A stretch of 16,594 nt of DNA from Gammaproteobacteria bacterium (lineage in GTDB: Bacteria; Pseudomonadota; Gammaproteobacteria; Steroidobacterales; SZUA-146): assembly GCA_013002925.1 (NCBI GenBank), contig JABDLQ010000034.1, positions 1-16,594 of the forward strand. The letters are read 5' to 3'. Below, in pieces: positions 1-7,267 of this stretch. Every line of letters begins with the position of its first letter. Position 1 is the first letter of the stretch. The notes below the pieces were generated by a model. That model ran no database searches. It was not told the origin of the DNA and saw nothing but the letters and a program-made list of their open reading frames with translations. A program made the position numbers and the translations under genes.

Positions 1-25
1 CCCCAACAAAGACAGGATGAGCAAC

Positions 26-2200
26 ATGAAAACAATCGATTTTCAGACTGAAGATGGCGTGGCACTGTTAACGATCGACGTCAAGGATCGGTCAATGAAC
101 GTGCTGACACCGGAGTTTATCGCTGACTTGCAGGAGGCGATTGCCCGGGTGGTCAGTGATGATGCAATCAAGGGTGCGGTGATTACTTCGGGTAAGAGTT
201 CCTTTATTGCCGGTGCAGATTTGACCGAACTGGTGGCCGCGTTTGAGCAGAAACTTGAACCGGCACAAATGTATCAGTATGCCCGGAAGTTTCAGGATCT
301 GTGTCGACAACTGGAAACGTGTGGTAAACCGCTGGTTGCTGCAATTAACGGGACAGCGCTTGGGGGTGGGCTGGAAGTGTGTCTTGCTTGTCATTATCGC
401 GTCGCTGCAGACAATCCCAAATCCAGACTCGGACTGCCTGAGGTGACCGTTGGTTTATTGCCGGGTGCTGGTGGTACGCAGAGGCTACCTCGCCTCATTG
501 GCATTGAACCGGCCCTGCAACTGATCATCAAGGGAACGCATATCAGTCCGCGCGATGCGCTGGAAAAAGGCTTTGTCGATGAGGTGGTTGAACCTGACAA
601 ACTTGTTGCAACGGCTCGCCAGGCGTTACTTGATGGCAGGGTCGACCCGGTTCAACCATGGGATAAAAAAGGATTCAGGGTGCCGGGGGGTGCGGGGCTG
701 ATGAATCCCAAAGCGATCCAGACACTGATGTTTGGTACGGCCTTGACGGCGCGTGAAACCAATCATAACTATCCGGCGCCGATTGCTATTTTGAGTTGCG
801 TTTATGAAGGCACCGTACTGCCCATCGAGGCCGCACTCGAAATAGAAACCAAGTACTTTACAACGCTGTTGCTGGACCCGGTGTCACGTAACATGATTCG
901 CTCGCTGTTTATTAATAAAGGTGCTGCCGACAAACTGGTACGCCGTCCACAAGACGTGGAAAAAACCCGGGTTACGAAACTTGCTGTGCTCGGTGCCGGT
1001 ATGATGGGCGCAGGTATCGCGTACGTTTCTGCCCGTGCAGGAATGGAGGTCGTACTCCTCGATACGACGAAAGAAAAAGCCGAATTTGGGAAGGACTACT
1101 CGCGAAACCTTTGCGACAAGGGGGTCAAACGAGGAAAACTTCTGACCTCTGCCGCCGATAGTTTGCTTGGCCGGATTCATCCGACCGATAATTATGCGGA
1201 CCTGGATGGTTGCGAGCTTGTGATAGAAGCGGTATTTGAGGATCGCAAGATAAAAGCAGCCGTCACGGAAAAAACAGAAGCTGTCATCCCGCCAGATTCG
1301 ATATTCGCATCGAACACATCAACTTTGCCGATCACCGGATTGGCGACTGCATCCTCACGACCGGAACAGTTTATTGGTATCCACTTTTTTTCACCGGTCG
1401 ACAAAATGCCGCTGGTCGAAGTTATTCTTGGTGAACAAACCGGGGACAGAGCGACAGCTGTTGCCCTGGATTACATACAGCAAATTCGCAAAACACCGAT
1501 TGTGGTTAATGACAGCCGGGGCTTTTATACGAGCCGTGTGTTCAGCACCTTTACGCGCGAAGGAATCAACTTGCTGGCCGAGGGCGTGAACCCGGCATTG
1601 ATCGAGAATGTGGCGAAACAGGCCGGTATGCCGGTTGGGCCATTGGCCGTTTCCGATGAGGTGTCGCTGGAGCTTGCGTATCACATCGGTGTGCAAACCA
1701 AAAAGGATCTGGGTGATGCTTACCAGGCTACCGTGGCTGATGATGTGTTGCACAACTTTGTGGTGCAGCTTGAGCGACGCGGCAAACGTTTTGGCAGCGG
1801 GTTTTATGACTATCCTGACGGTGGCAAAAAACGGCTGTGGCCGGGTCTTGCCGAGCACTATCCATTGGCCGCCGAGCAACCAACACCGGAACAAATAAAA
1901 CAGCGTCTTTTGCATGTGCAGGCGCTGGACGCGGTGCGCTGCCTGGAAGAAGGGGTGCTGACAGATCCTGAAGATGGCGATATCGGCTCGATTTTCGGCT
2001 GGGGGTTTCCGCCTTATACCGGCGGTGCTATTTCATACATTGAAACGCTCGGCTTGCAGCGTTTCGTCGCGGAATGCGATGAGTTGGAACAGCAGCACGG
2101 CGTGCGTTTCAAGGTGCCGCCCGGATTGCGGGAGCTTGCTGCAGCAGGCGGCAGCTATTATCCGCCGGGTGTTGCCGGCTCCAGGCGATCGGCGGCCTGA
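26..2200 (+). CDS. fadB/fadJ-like: Fused enoyl-CoA hydratase / 3-hydroxyacyl-CoA dehydrogenase (FadB/FadJ-type alpha subunit)
   Basis: This cytoplasmic fatty-acid beta-oxidation enzyme hydrates trans-2-enoyl-CoA and then oxidises 3-hydroxyacyl-CoA with NAD+. In the family it works in a complex with a 3-ketoacyl-CoA thiolase. Residues below are numbered from an upstream in-frame ATG at 17; subtract 3 for the start chosen here. The N-terminal crotonase domain (about 5-200) has the oxyanion-hole stretch FIAGADL and both hydratase glutamates, E120 in GGGLE and E142 in LPEV. The Rossmann domain begins at GAGMMGAG (326-333). The dehydrogenase catalytic pair is H456 (GIHFFSP) and E468, with the same 12-residue spacing as E. 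coli FadB H450/E462. Two C-terminal 3HCDH domains follow, including FGWGFPPYTGG. ATG 26 is preferred because AGGA at 14-17 sits 8 nt upstream, whereas ATG 17 overlaps that site. The 724-residue length is normal. Sequence alone does not separate FadB from FadJ. Confidence 0.93.
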   Translation: MKTIDFQTEDGVALLTIDVKDRSMNVLTPEFIADLQEAIARVVSDDAIKGAVITSGKSSFIAGADLTELVAAFEQKLEPAQMYQYARKFQDLCRQLETCGKPLVAAINGTALGGGLEVCLACHYRVAADNPKSRLGLPEVTVGLLPGAGGTQRLPRLIGIEPALQLIIKGTHISPRDALEKGFVDEVVEPDKLVATARQALLDGRVDPVQPWDKKGFRVPGGAGLMNPKAIQTLMFGTALTARETNHNYPAPIAILSCVYEGTVLPIEAALEIETKYFTTLLLDPVSRNMIRSLFINKGAADKLVRRPQDVEKTRVTKLAVLGAGMMGAGIAYVSARAGMEVVLLDTTKEKAEFGKDYSRNLCDKGVKRGKLLTSAADSLLGRIHPTDNYADLDGCELVIEAVFEDRKIKAAVTEKTEAVIPPDSIFASNTSTLPITGLATASSRPEQFIGIHFFSPVDKMPLVEVILGEQTGDRATAVALDYIQQIRKTPIVVNDSRGFYTSRVFSTFTREGINLLAEGVNPALIENVAKQAGMPVGPLAVSDEVSLELAYHIGVQTKKDLGDAYQATVADDVLHNFVVQLERRGKRFGSGFYDYPDGGKKRLWPGLAEHYPLAAEQPTPEQIKQRLLHVQALDAVRCLEEGVLTDPEDGDIGSIFGWGFPPYTGGAISYIETLGLQRFVAECDELEQQHGVRFKVPPGLRELAAAGGSYYPPGVAGSRRSAA

Positions 2201-2202
2201 TA

Positions 2203-3006
2203 GTGGTGGCACCGGCGGGCACACCACCAGAGGCGACTGTTCTATACGCGGTTTCCGGTCCGGTGGCCACGGTCAGCCTGAACCGGCCGGATGCACTTAA
2301 TGGTTTTAATAAAACCATGCGCACGGAGTTGGCAGAGGCGCTGCAAACGGCCGCCAATGATGACGCCATACGCGTCGTGCTGCTCGCGGCGCGTGGACGT
2401 TTTTTCAGCGCCGGAGCGGACATCAAGGCTGGCATGCCGCCGGAAGGCCAGACGGTCGAACAGCAGCTTCAGGATGAATACCGCCCCAGTCTCGAACTGA
2501 TCAACAGCATGGGCAAACCGGTGATTGCGGTGATCAATGGCGGGGTGGCGGGCATAGCGCTGGGTTACGTCCTGTCCTGCGATTTGGCGGTGATGGCCGA
2601 TGATGCCTATTTGCTCTCGCCGTTCACCACGATATCACTGGTCGGCGATGGCGGAGTTAACTGGCAGTTGTCACGTCGTCTCGGTTACAAAAAGGCATTC
2701 GAATACAGTATTGAAGGCAAGAAGATTGAGGCGGCGATGGCGCTTGAAACCGGTCTGGTTAACAAGGTTGTACCGGCTCATGAGCTGTTGTCCGCCGCAC
2801 AGGAATGGGCGCAACAATTGGCATTACGTGCACCGCGTTCTGTGGCGGCGACCAAACGAGTCATGCGCTTTGCGATGCAAAATACATGGAACGACGCCTA
2901 TGATCTTGAAGCCCGGCAACAACTGGATTTGCTGGGTTCGCGCGATAACCTGGAAGGGGTCAGTGCGTTTTTGGAAAAACGTACACCCGAGTTCAGCGGG
3001 GAATAA
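2203..3006 (+). CDS. Crotonase-family enoyl-CoA hydratase/isomerase, PaaG/ECI-like
   Basis: This 267-residue single-domain crotonase-fold protein probably acts on an enoyl-CoA thioester in the cytoplasm. The first oxyanion-hole segment FFSAGADIKAG (67-77) and the second around NGGVAGIALG (112-121) are clear. The two glutamates of true hydratases are absent: the GGGxE position reads AGIALGY, and the LPE position is replaced within SPFTTISLVGDGG. D149 in the GDGG stretch sits where PaaG-like delta3-delta2 enoyl-CoA isomerases carry their catalytic acid, so isomerisation is more likely than hydration. It starts on GTG 2 nt after the upstream stop, so it is almost certainly co-transcribed and perhaps translationally coupled. 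A second GTG at 2206 is an equally possible start, and no strong ribosome-binding site distinguishes them. The family call is firm; the exact reaction is inference. Confidence 0.85.
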   Translation: MVAPAGTPPEATVLYAVSGPVATVSLNRPDALNGFNKTMRTELAEALQTAANDDAIRVVLLAARGRFFSAGADIKAGMPPEGQTVEQQLQDEYRPSLELINSMGKPVIAVINGGVAGIALGYVLSCDLAVMADDAYLLSPFTTISLVGDGGVNWQLSRRLGYKKAFEYSIEGKKIEAAMALETGLVNKVVPAHELLSAAQEWAQQLALRAPRSVAATKRVMRFAMQNTWNDAYDLEARQQLDLLGSRDNLEGVSAFLEKRTPEFSGE

Positions 3007-3417
3007 AGATCTGCCGACGGTTTTGCACTACCGTTCCTAATGCGGCTTACTACCTGGGATGGAACGTGACTTGCCGTTGCTAAACCTGCTCCCAACCCCA
3101 ACAGCCGGATTTTATCATTGTGGCAGTGGCGTGCTGTACTAATAAGAGCGCGTTGAGTGGCGTTAGTGTAGTCTTGGTTCTCTGGATTCCGTCGGATTAA
3201 CAATGAGCACATTCGACATCGCATGAGAACAAAACCGTGCCGGTTGCAAGGAGTTGAGAAGATTAAACAGAGCGGGTTTTCACCTGTCAACGGTCAATCG
3301 GGCGGCAGTGCAAAAGTACGCAGGGTCAAAATTATGCAGTTTCAGAACTACGTGATGCACACCGGTAAAATTCTGAACCACGCAAAGTCAATACAGCAAA
3401 CGCAGGGCAGGTGAAAT
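3007..3417. other. Intergenic region between the crotonase gene and the GGT-like gene
   Basis: These 411 bp hold no convincing gene. Just after the crotonase stop is a weak 5-bp inverted repeat, ACGGT (3017-3021) and ACCGT (3030-3034), with no T-run, so it is not a convincing terminator. An 8-bp direct repeat AGTGGCGT occurs at 3125-3132 and 3156-3163, which could be chance. I found no good -35/-10 pair for the downstream gene. Its ribosome-binding sequence GGCAGGTG (3407-3414) is good. A 63-codon open frame at 3223-3414 has no family resemblance or ribosome-binding site and is not annotated. Confidence 0.6.
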
Positions 3418-5121
3418 ATGAACAGAGTCTATAATGCTTTCGTTGCACTCCTCATTCTGGGTAGCGCTGTGCACGCATTCGCCGGGGACCGCATTACCGG
3501 CTCACCGCTCGCGACCCGGTCCGAGGTCATCGCCGCTCACGGCATGGCGGCTACCAGTCATCCGTTAGCCACCCAGATCGCGCTGGATATTCTGAAGCGT
3601 GGTGGTACCGCAGTGGACGCTGCCATTGCCGCGAACGCCGCCCTGGGCCTGATGGAACCCACCGGGAATGGCATCGGCGGTGATTTGTTCGCGATTGTGT
3701 GGGAACAAAAGTCCCGCACCTTACAAGGGCTCAATGCCAGCGGGCGTTCACCGCGTGCGTTGACTCTGGAGCATTTTAAAAAGGCCGGTTTGAGTAAAAT
3801 TCCATCGCACGGCCCGCTGCCAGTGAGTGTTCCGGGTGCTGTGGATGGCTGGTTCGAATTGCATCGCAAGTTTGGAAAGCTAGCGATGAGCGAGGTGCTG
3901 GCGCCAGCAATCTCCTACGCCGAAAACGGTTTTCCGGTAACCGAGCTGATCGCCTATTACTGGAACCGGTCCGTTCCGATTCTGGAAAAATACCCGGGGT
4001 TCAGCGAGGTCTTTATGCCAGGGGGTGCGGCCCCCCAAAAAGGCCAGATATTTAAAAATCCGCTGCTGGCAAATACCTATCGCACGATTGCCAAACAGGG
4101 GCGAGATGGCTTTTACACTGGTGAAATTGCACAGACCATTGCCGCGTATATGCAGGCGAACGGTGGATTTTTGAGCGTGGAAGATCTTGCTGCGCATCGC
4201 TCCGACTGGGTAGAGCCACTGTCTACCGATTATCGCGGTTATACCGTGTGGGAGCTGCCGCCCAACGGTCAAGGCATTGCGGCCTTGCAGATGCTGAATA
4301 TTCTGGAAGGCTATGACCTTGCGTCAATGGGTTTTGGCAGTGCGGATTATCTGCATTTATTGACCGAGGCAAAGAAACTTGTGTTTGAAGACCGCGCAAG
4401 GTTTTATTCAGACCCTGCTTTTAATGAACTGCCGGTGCAGCAGCTGATCTCCAAAGACTATGCGACAAAGCAGCGCCAGCTCATCGATATGAAAACAGCC
4501 GCGCAATCCTATCCGACCATGGATCGTATTCTGGAAGATGGCGATACGATTTATCTTACTGTGGCGGACTCGGCGGGCAACATGGTGTCCCTGATCCAAA
4601 GCAATTATCGTGGCATGGGTTCCGGTATGACGCCGCCGGGTCTGGGGTTTATTTTGCAGGATCGCGGCGAGCTCTTTAGTCTGGATCCTGGTCATTTTAA
4701 TGTTTATGCACCAGGTAAACGGCCGTTTCATACGATCATTCCGGCCTTTGTGACGAAAAATAACGAAGCTTTTATGAGTTTTGGATTAATGGGTGGGGCC
4801 ATGCAACCGCAGGGTCACGTACAGATCCTGGTGAACATGATCGATTTTGGTATGAACCTTCAGGTCGCGGGTGATGCACCGCGCTTGCGCCACGCCGGTT
4901 CGTCTCAACCAACCGGCGACATCATGACCGATGGTGGCATTGTCAATCTCGAAACCGGTTTTGCTGCGGCAGCCGTCACAGAGCTGCGCAAACGAGGTCA
5001 TACTGTTAACGTCGGTGGCAGCGGTTATGGTGGCTATCAGGCCATCATGAAAGACCGCGTAAACTCAGTCTATGTAGGCGCATCTGAATCGCGAAAAGAC
5101 GGGCACGCAGCCGGATACTAG
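3418..5121 (+). CDS. Gamma-glutamyltransferase-like Ntn hydrolase, secreted (YwrD / cephalosporin acylase / HpxW type)
   Basis: This 567-residue protein belongs to the gamma-glutamyltranspeptidase superfamily, whose precursors cut themselves into two subunits to expose an N-terminal threonine nucleophile. A signal peptide is visible (hydrophobic 8-18, AFA before G23), so it is probably periplasmic. The large-subunit core includes AVDAAIAANAALG and the glycine-rich NGIGGDLF (84-91). The likely cleavage site and nucleophile is T377 in GDTIYLTVAD, aligning with T391 of E. coli GGT. Substrate-site differences matter. The REMAP arginine region reads SGRSP (108-112), the serine pair of RPLSSMTP is RPFHTIIP (435-442), and the GSPGGSRI loop is replaced by GGAMQPQGH (459-467). 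These variants are typical of GGT-like amidohydrolases and acylases rather than glutathione-cleaving GGTs. Start ATG 3418 follows GGCAGGTG by 3 nt. The gene appears monocistronic. Superfamily is certain; substrate is unknown. Confidence 0.9.
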   Translation: MNRVYNAFVALLILGSAVHAFAGDRITGSPLATRSEVIAAHGMAATSHPLATQIALDILKRGGTAVDAAIAANAALGLMEPTGNGIGGDLFAIVWEQKSRTLQGLNASGRSPRALTLEHFKKAGLSKIPSHGPLPVSVPGAVDGWFELHRKFGKLAMSEVLAPAISYAENGFPVTELIAYYWNRSVPILEKYPGFSEVFMPGGAAPQKGQIFKNPLLANTYRTIAKQGRDGFYTGEIAQTIAAYMQANGGFLSVEDLAAHRSDWVEPLSTDYRGYTVWELPPNGQGIAALQMLNILEGYDLASMGFGSADYLHLLTEAKKLVFEDRARFYSDPAFNELPVQQLISKDYATKQRQLIDMKTAAQSYPTMDRILEDGDTIYLTVADSAGNMVSLIQSNYRGMGSGMTPPGLGFILQDRGELFSLDPGHFNVYAPGKRPFHTIIPAFVTKNNEAFMSFGLMGGAMQPQGHVQILVNMIDFGMNLQVAGDAPRLRHAGSSQPTGDIMTDGGIVNLETGFAAAAVTELRKRGHTVNVGGSGYGGYQAIMKDRVNSVYVGASESRKDGHAAGY

Positions 5122-5278
5122 CGGCAAGTCCTGACACGGTGTAAAAGAAAAAGGGATCGAACCCGGTCCATCGCCTGGGGGGCAAACGTGCGCAAATTAC
5201 GCCGTCAGATGCGAGTCCGACCCCTCAAAAAACAAACTGCGTGACAGTCCGTCTGGCATGGGAGCCTGAAATAAAATT

Positions 5279-5311
5279 CGTGTGACCGACCAGCGCGCTT
5301 TCTGTCACACG
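5279..5311. promoter_or_regulatory. 8-bp inverted repeat, possible operator
   Basis: CGTGTGAC at 5279-5286 is perfectly complementary to GTCACACG at 5304-5311, with 17 bp between. The core GTGTGAC recurs in direct orientation at 5385-5391. The position, 230 bp upstream of the antiporter start, would suit a regulator site or a stable RNA hairpin. No T-run follows, so it is not an intrinsic terminator. The spacing does not fit a CRP site. An 8-bp repeat of this sort can occur by chance in a window of this size. Confidence 0.3.
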
Positions 5312-5385
5312 GCGGTCATGATAGACCAGAAACGAGTGGATAGCTGTGCTTCAAGGTAAAGAAGTGTTGCAAAACTTTAACAGTG

Positions 5386-5401
5386 TGTGACGTGATTCAT
5401 T
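5386..5401 (+). promoter_or_regulatory. Possible CRP/Vfr-like site
   Basis: The sequence TGTGA-N6-TCATT matches 8 of the 10 defining bases of the CRP consensus TGTGA-N6-TCACA. It lies about 140 bp upstream of the antiporter start codon. One half is perfect and the other degenerate. Whether this organism has a CRP homologue cannot be told from the window, so this is a weak candidate. Confidence 0.2.
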
Positions 5402-5540
5402 GTATGAGGCGATTTGCATTTGAATGCGCACTAGCGACACAATTGTTGACAAGTGCAGGTAGTGTCAAAGAGATTTTCGCAATCCTGAGTTTGAGTCAAT
5501 CTCGTGAAAAGTCTGCAGCCGTTCACAAAGAGAGTTTCGA

Positions 5541-6785
5541 ATGACCATAGTGCACCTGCTGACGGCGTTTACACTGCTGCTCCTGCTGGCCGTGCTGGCG
5601 ACACCCCTGACGCGACTTGTGCATTTGCCTCTCGGTGCGGTGCTGGTTTTAGTCGGGTTTGCAGGCTCGGAAATTATCGTGCGCCTGGGTTTCGATACCG
5701 GGTTGCGCTGGCAGAACTTTCACGACCTGATCCTCGTCGTCCTGATTCCCGTGCTGGTGTTTGCCAGTGCGCTACAGATCGACGTCGACGGCCTCCGGCG
5801 CTACTGGCGATCTACACTGGCGTTGTCCATGCCGCTGTTGCTTGTTGGCACCTTGTTGTGTGGTGCCCTTCTTTTCGTTCTGATGGGGCATCCGACTGGT
5901 TTTCCATGGGTGGCTGCGATGATAGCCGCCGCGATTTTTGTTGCCACAGACCCGCTGGCGGTCAGTGAAATACTGGTGCGTCGGAACGTCGCGCCACCGG
6001 TGGCGACACTGGTGGAAGGCGAGGGCATGTTTGGCGATGCCATGGCCATCGCGCTGTACATGACCATCACGGATTTTGCCCTGTCCGGCAGTCAGGCCGG
6101 AGGCAGTGCACCGGCCATGCTTACCATGAGTATTGCGCTTGCATTTGCCTGGGCAGTATTGGTCGGCGCAGCAAGCGGCGTGGCGTCAGCCTGGATATTA
6201 GGGCGTACGCTGTGGAGACGAAGTGCCGGAGTGGAGCGGGGCATGCTGTCGCTCGTCTACATGTATGGCTTGTACCTGCTAAATGAGCAAGTGCTGAAAT
6301 CTTCGGGTGTTGTCGCGCTGCTTGCGGCAGGGTTAATCCTGGGCCGTCATTACTCTCGTCGTCAAAGTGAGCAACACAGTGATTTTACGTTGATGTTGTG
6401 GCGATTTTTCAGTCGGATAGCGTATCTGATTCTGTTCTTGCTGGTCGGTGCAACCATAACCTTGAGCATGTTTGAACAACGCTGGCTCGCGATGCTGATT
6501 GCGATCGCCGCGGTTTTGTGTGCAAGGATACCGGTAGTGTTCGGCTGGCTGCCGGCACAGAACCGTGTGCTCCATGATAAAACGTTGAATTTCCAACAGT
6601 TAAGCGTTGTATACTTTGGTGGCGTTCGCGGTGCGGTGACCCTGGCACTGGCACTGTCATTACCCACAGAATTGCCATACTGGTGGACCATCCAGGCAAT
6701 GGCATACGGAGTGGTATTGTTTTCGCTGTTTGTTCAGGCGCCGATTGTTGAACTACTGGTCAGAAAATACGGAGAGCGGTTATGA
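5541..6785 (+). CDS. CPA1-family monovalent cation/proton antiporter (NhaP-like)
   Basis: This 414-residue inner-membrane protein is almost entirely hydrophobic helices separated by short loops, as expected for a 12-13-segment Na+(K+)/H+ antiporter. Family signatures are ATDPLAVSEIL (135-145), the ion-site helix EGEGMFGDAMAIALY (159-173) and GGVRGAVTLALAL (360-372), the last matching the GGxRGA motif of CPA1 exchangers. The usual ESLLND motif is altered: the position of the conserved Asn is G165, next to the catalytic D166. No C-terminal regulatory domain (TrkA_C or CBS) is present. ATG 5541 is preceded by AGAGAG at 5528-5533. The stop codon overlaps the next start (ATGA), so the downstream DUF2505-like gene is translationally coupled. 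The likely role is cytoplasmic pH and salt homeostasis; ion specificity cannot be read from sequence. Confidence 0.9.
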   Translation: MTIVHLLTAFTLLLLLAVLATPLTRLVHLPLGAVLVLVGFAGSEIIVRLGFDTGLRWQNFHDLILVVLIPVLVFASALQIDVDGLRRYWRSTLALSMPLLLVGTLLCGALLFVLMGHPTGFPWVAAMIAAAIFVATDPLAVSEILVRRNVAPPVATLVEGEGMFGDAMAIALYMTITDFALSGSQAGGSAPAMLTMSIALAFAWAVLVGAASGVASAWILGRTLWRRSAGVERGMLSLVYMYGLYLLNEQVLKSSGVVALLAAGLILGRHYSRRQSEQHSDFTLMLWRFFSRIAYLILFLLVGATITLSMFEQRWLAMLIAIAAVLCARIPVVFGWLPAQNRVLHDKTLNFQQLSVVYFGGVRGAVTLALALSLPTELPYWWTIQAMAYGVVLFSLFVQAPIVELLVRKYGERL

Positions 6786-7267
6786 AGCTAGAAGTAACGC
6801 ATGAATACGATTGCAGCAGCGCGGAGTTCTACCGGTTATTTACCAGTAAAGGCTTTCATAAAAAAAAGTTTGCCGCATGCGGTGCGCGCAAGATTAAGGT
6901 GCTGGAGGAATCCCGTAGCGATGATGGATTTTCAATTACCGTCGATCGTGAAATGCCAGCTGAAGTTCCGGGGGTTCTGAAAAGCCTGGTCGGTGAATGG
7001 AATCGTGTAAAACAAACCGAAAACTGGGAAGATCTTGGCGATGGTGAATATTCTTGCGAATTGATTTTTGAACCCGAAGGAGTGCCGATCGAAGTGTCCG
7101 GTACGATGAACGTAATGCCGGACGGGGATGCCTGCGTCAATCAGATCGAAATGACGTTTATCTGTCGTATTCCCCTGGTTGGGAAAAAACTGGCGGCATT
7201 TGCCGCCGAGGATGCTGAAAATACACTCGATGCAGAGTTTGATTACATCAGCGCCCAACTGGACTGA
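6782..7267 (+). CDS. DUF2505-like protein (SRPBCC-type fold)
   Basis: This 161-residue soluble protein has no signal peptide or membrane segment. The opening MKLEVTHEYDCSSAEFYRLF, followed by a short charged helix region and alternating strands ending in a C-terminal helix (about 141-160), resembles DUF2505, a family placed near the START/SRPBCC lipid-binding fold. That assignment rests on recalled pattern, so it is moderate. No catalytic residues are recognisable. Its start overlaps the antiporter stop by 4 nt (ATGA), which implies coupled translation and a possible link with the antiporter or its membrane environment. The 3' end carries a hairpin with an A-tract that acts as a good terminator on the opposite strand (see 7184-7207). 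Its stop codon touches the uvrA stop with no base between. Confidence 0.75.
   Translation: MKLEVTHEYDCSSAEFYRLFTSKGFHKKKFAACGARKIKVLEESRSDDGFSITVDREMPAEVPGVLKSLVGEWNRVKQTENWEDLGDGEYSCELIFEPEGVPIEVSGTMNVMPDGDACVNQIEMTFICRIPLVGKKLAAFAAEDAENTLDAEFDYISAQLD
7184..7207 (-). terminator. Intrinsic terminator for uvrA, inside the DUF2505-like gene
   Basis: Read on the minus strand, GGCGGC (7207-7202), loop AAAT, GCCGCC (7197-7192) is a perfect all-GC 6-bp stem. It is followed after two bases by six T (7189-7184). This is a textbook Rho-independent terminator about 60 nt downstream of the uvrA stop. On the plus strand the same bases encode residues of GKKLAAFAAED in the DUF2505-like protein, so one sequence serves both uses. 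Confidence 0.75.

Larger units (their letters stand above)
5122..5540. other. Intergenic region upstream of the antiporter gene
   Basis: These 419 bp contain no gene I can support. No clear intrinsic terminator follows the GGT-like gene. The region does hold an inverted repeat at 5279-5311, a third copy of its GTGTGAC half at 5385-5391, a CRP-like site at 5386-5401, the small palindromes GGTC-N6-GACC (5314-5327) and GCATT-TG-AATGC (5416-5427), and a TTGACA hexamer at 5446-5451 with no good -10 at the right distance. Together these suggest a regulatory region for the antiporter operon, but no single element is proven. A T-arm-like string near 5152-5164 does not build into a tRNA. Confidence 0.5.

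Noticed and set aside
3016..3035. Inverted repeat ACGGT/ACCGT after the crotonase gene as a terminator.
   Set aside because: The stem is only 5 bp and no T-tract follows.
3223..3414. A 63-codon open frame ending 3 nt before the GGT-like gene.
   Set aside because: It has no ribosome-binding site, no recognisable domain and an unremarkable composition, and is most likely chance.
5150..5230. Possible tRNA or tRNA remnant; the minus strand contains a T-loop-like GGGTTCGATCCC.
   Set aside because: The T-stem does not extend to 5 bp, and no acceptor stem, D-arm or anticodon arm could be built on either strand.
5446..5473. TTGACA at 5446-5451 as the -35 of an antiporter promoter.
   Set aside because: No reasonable -10 hexamer lies 16-18 bp downstream.
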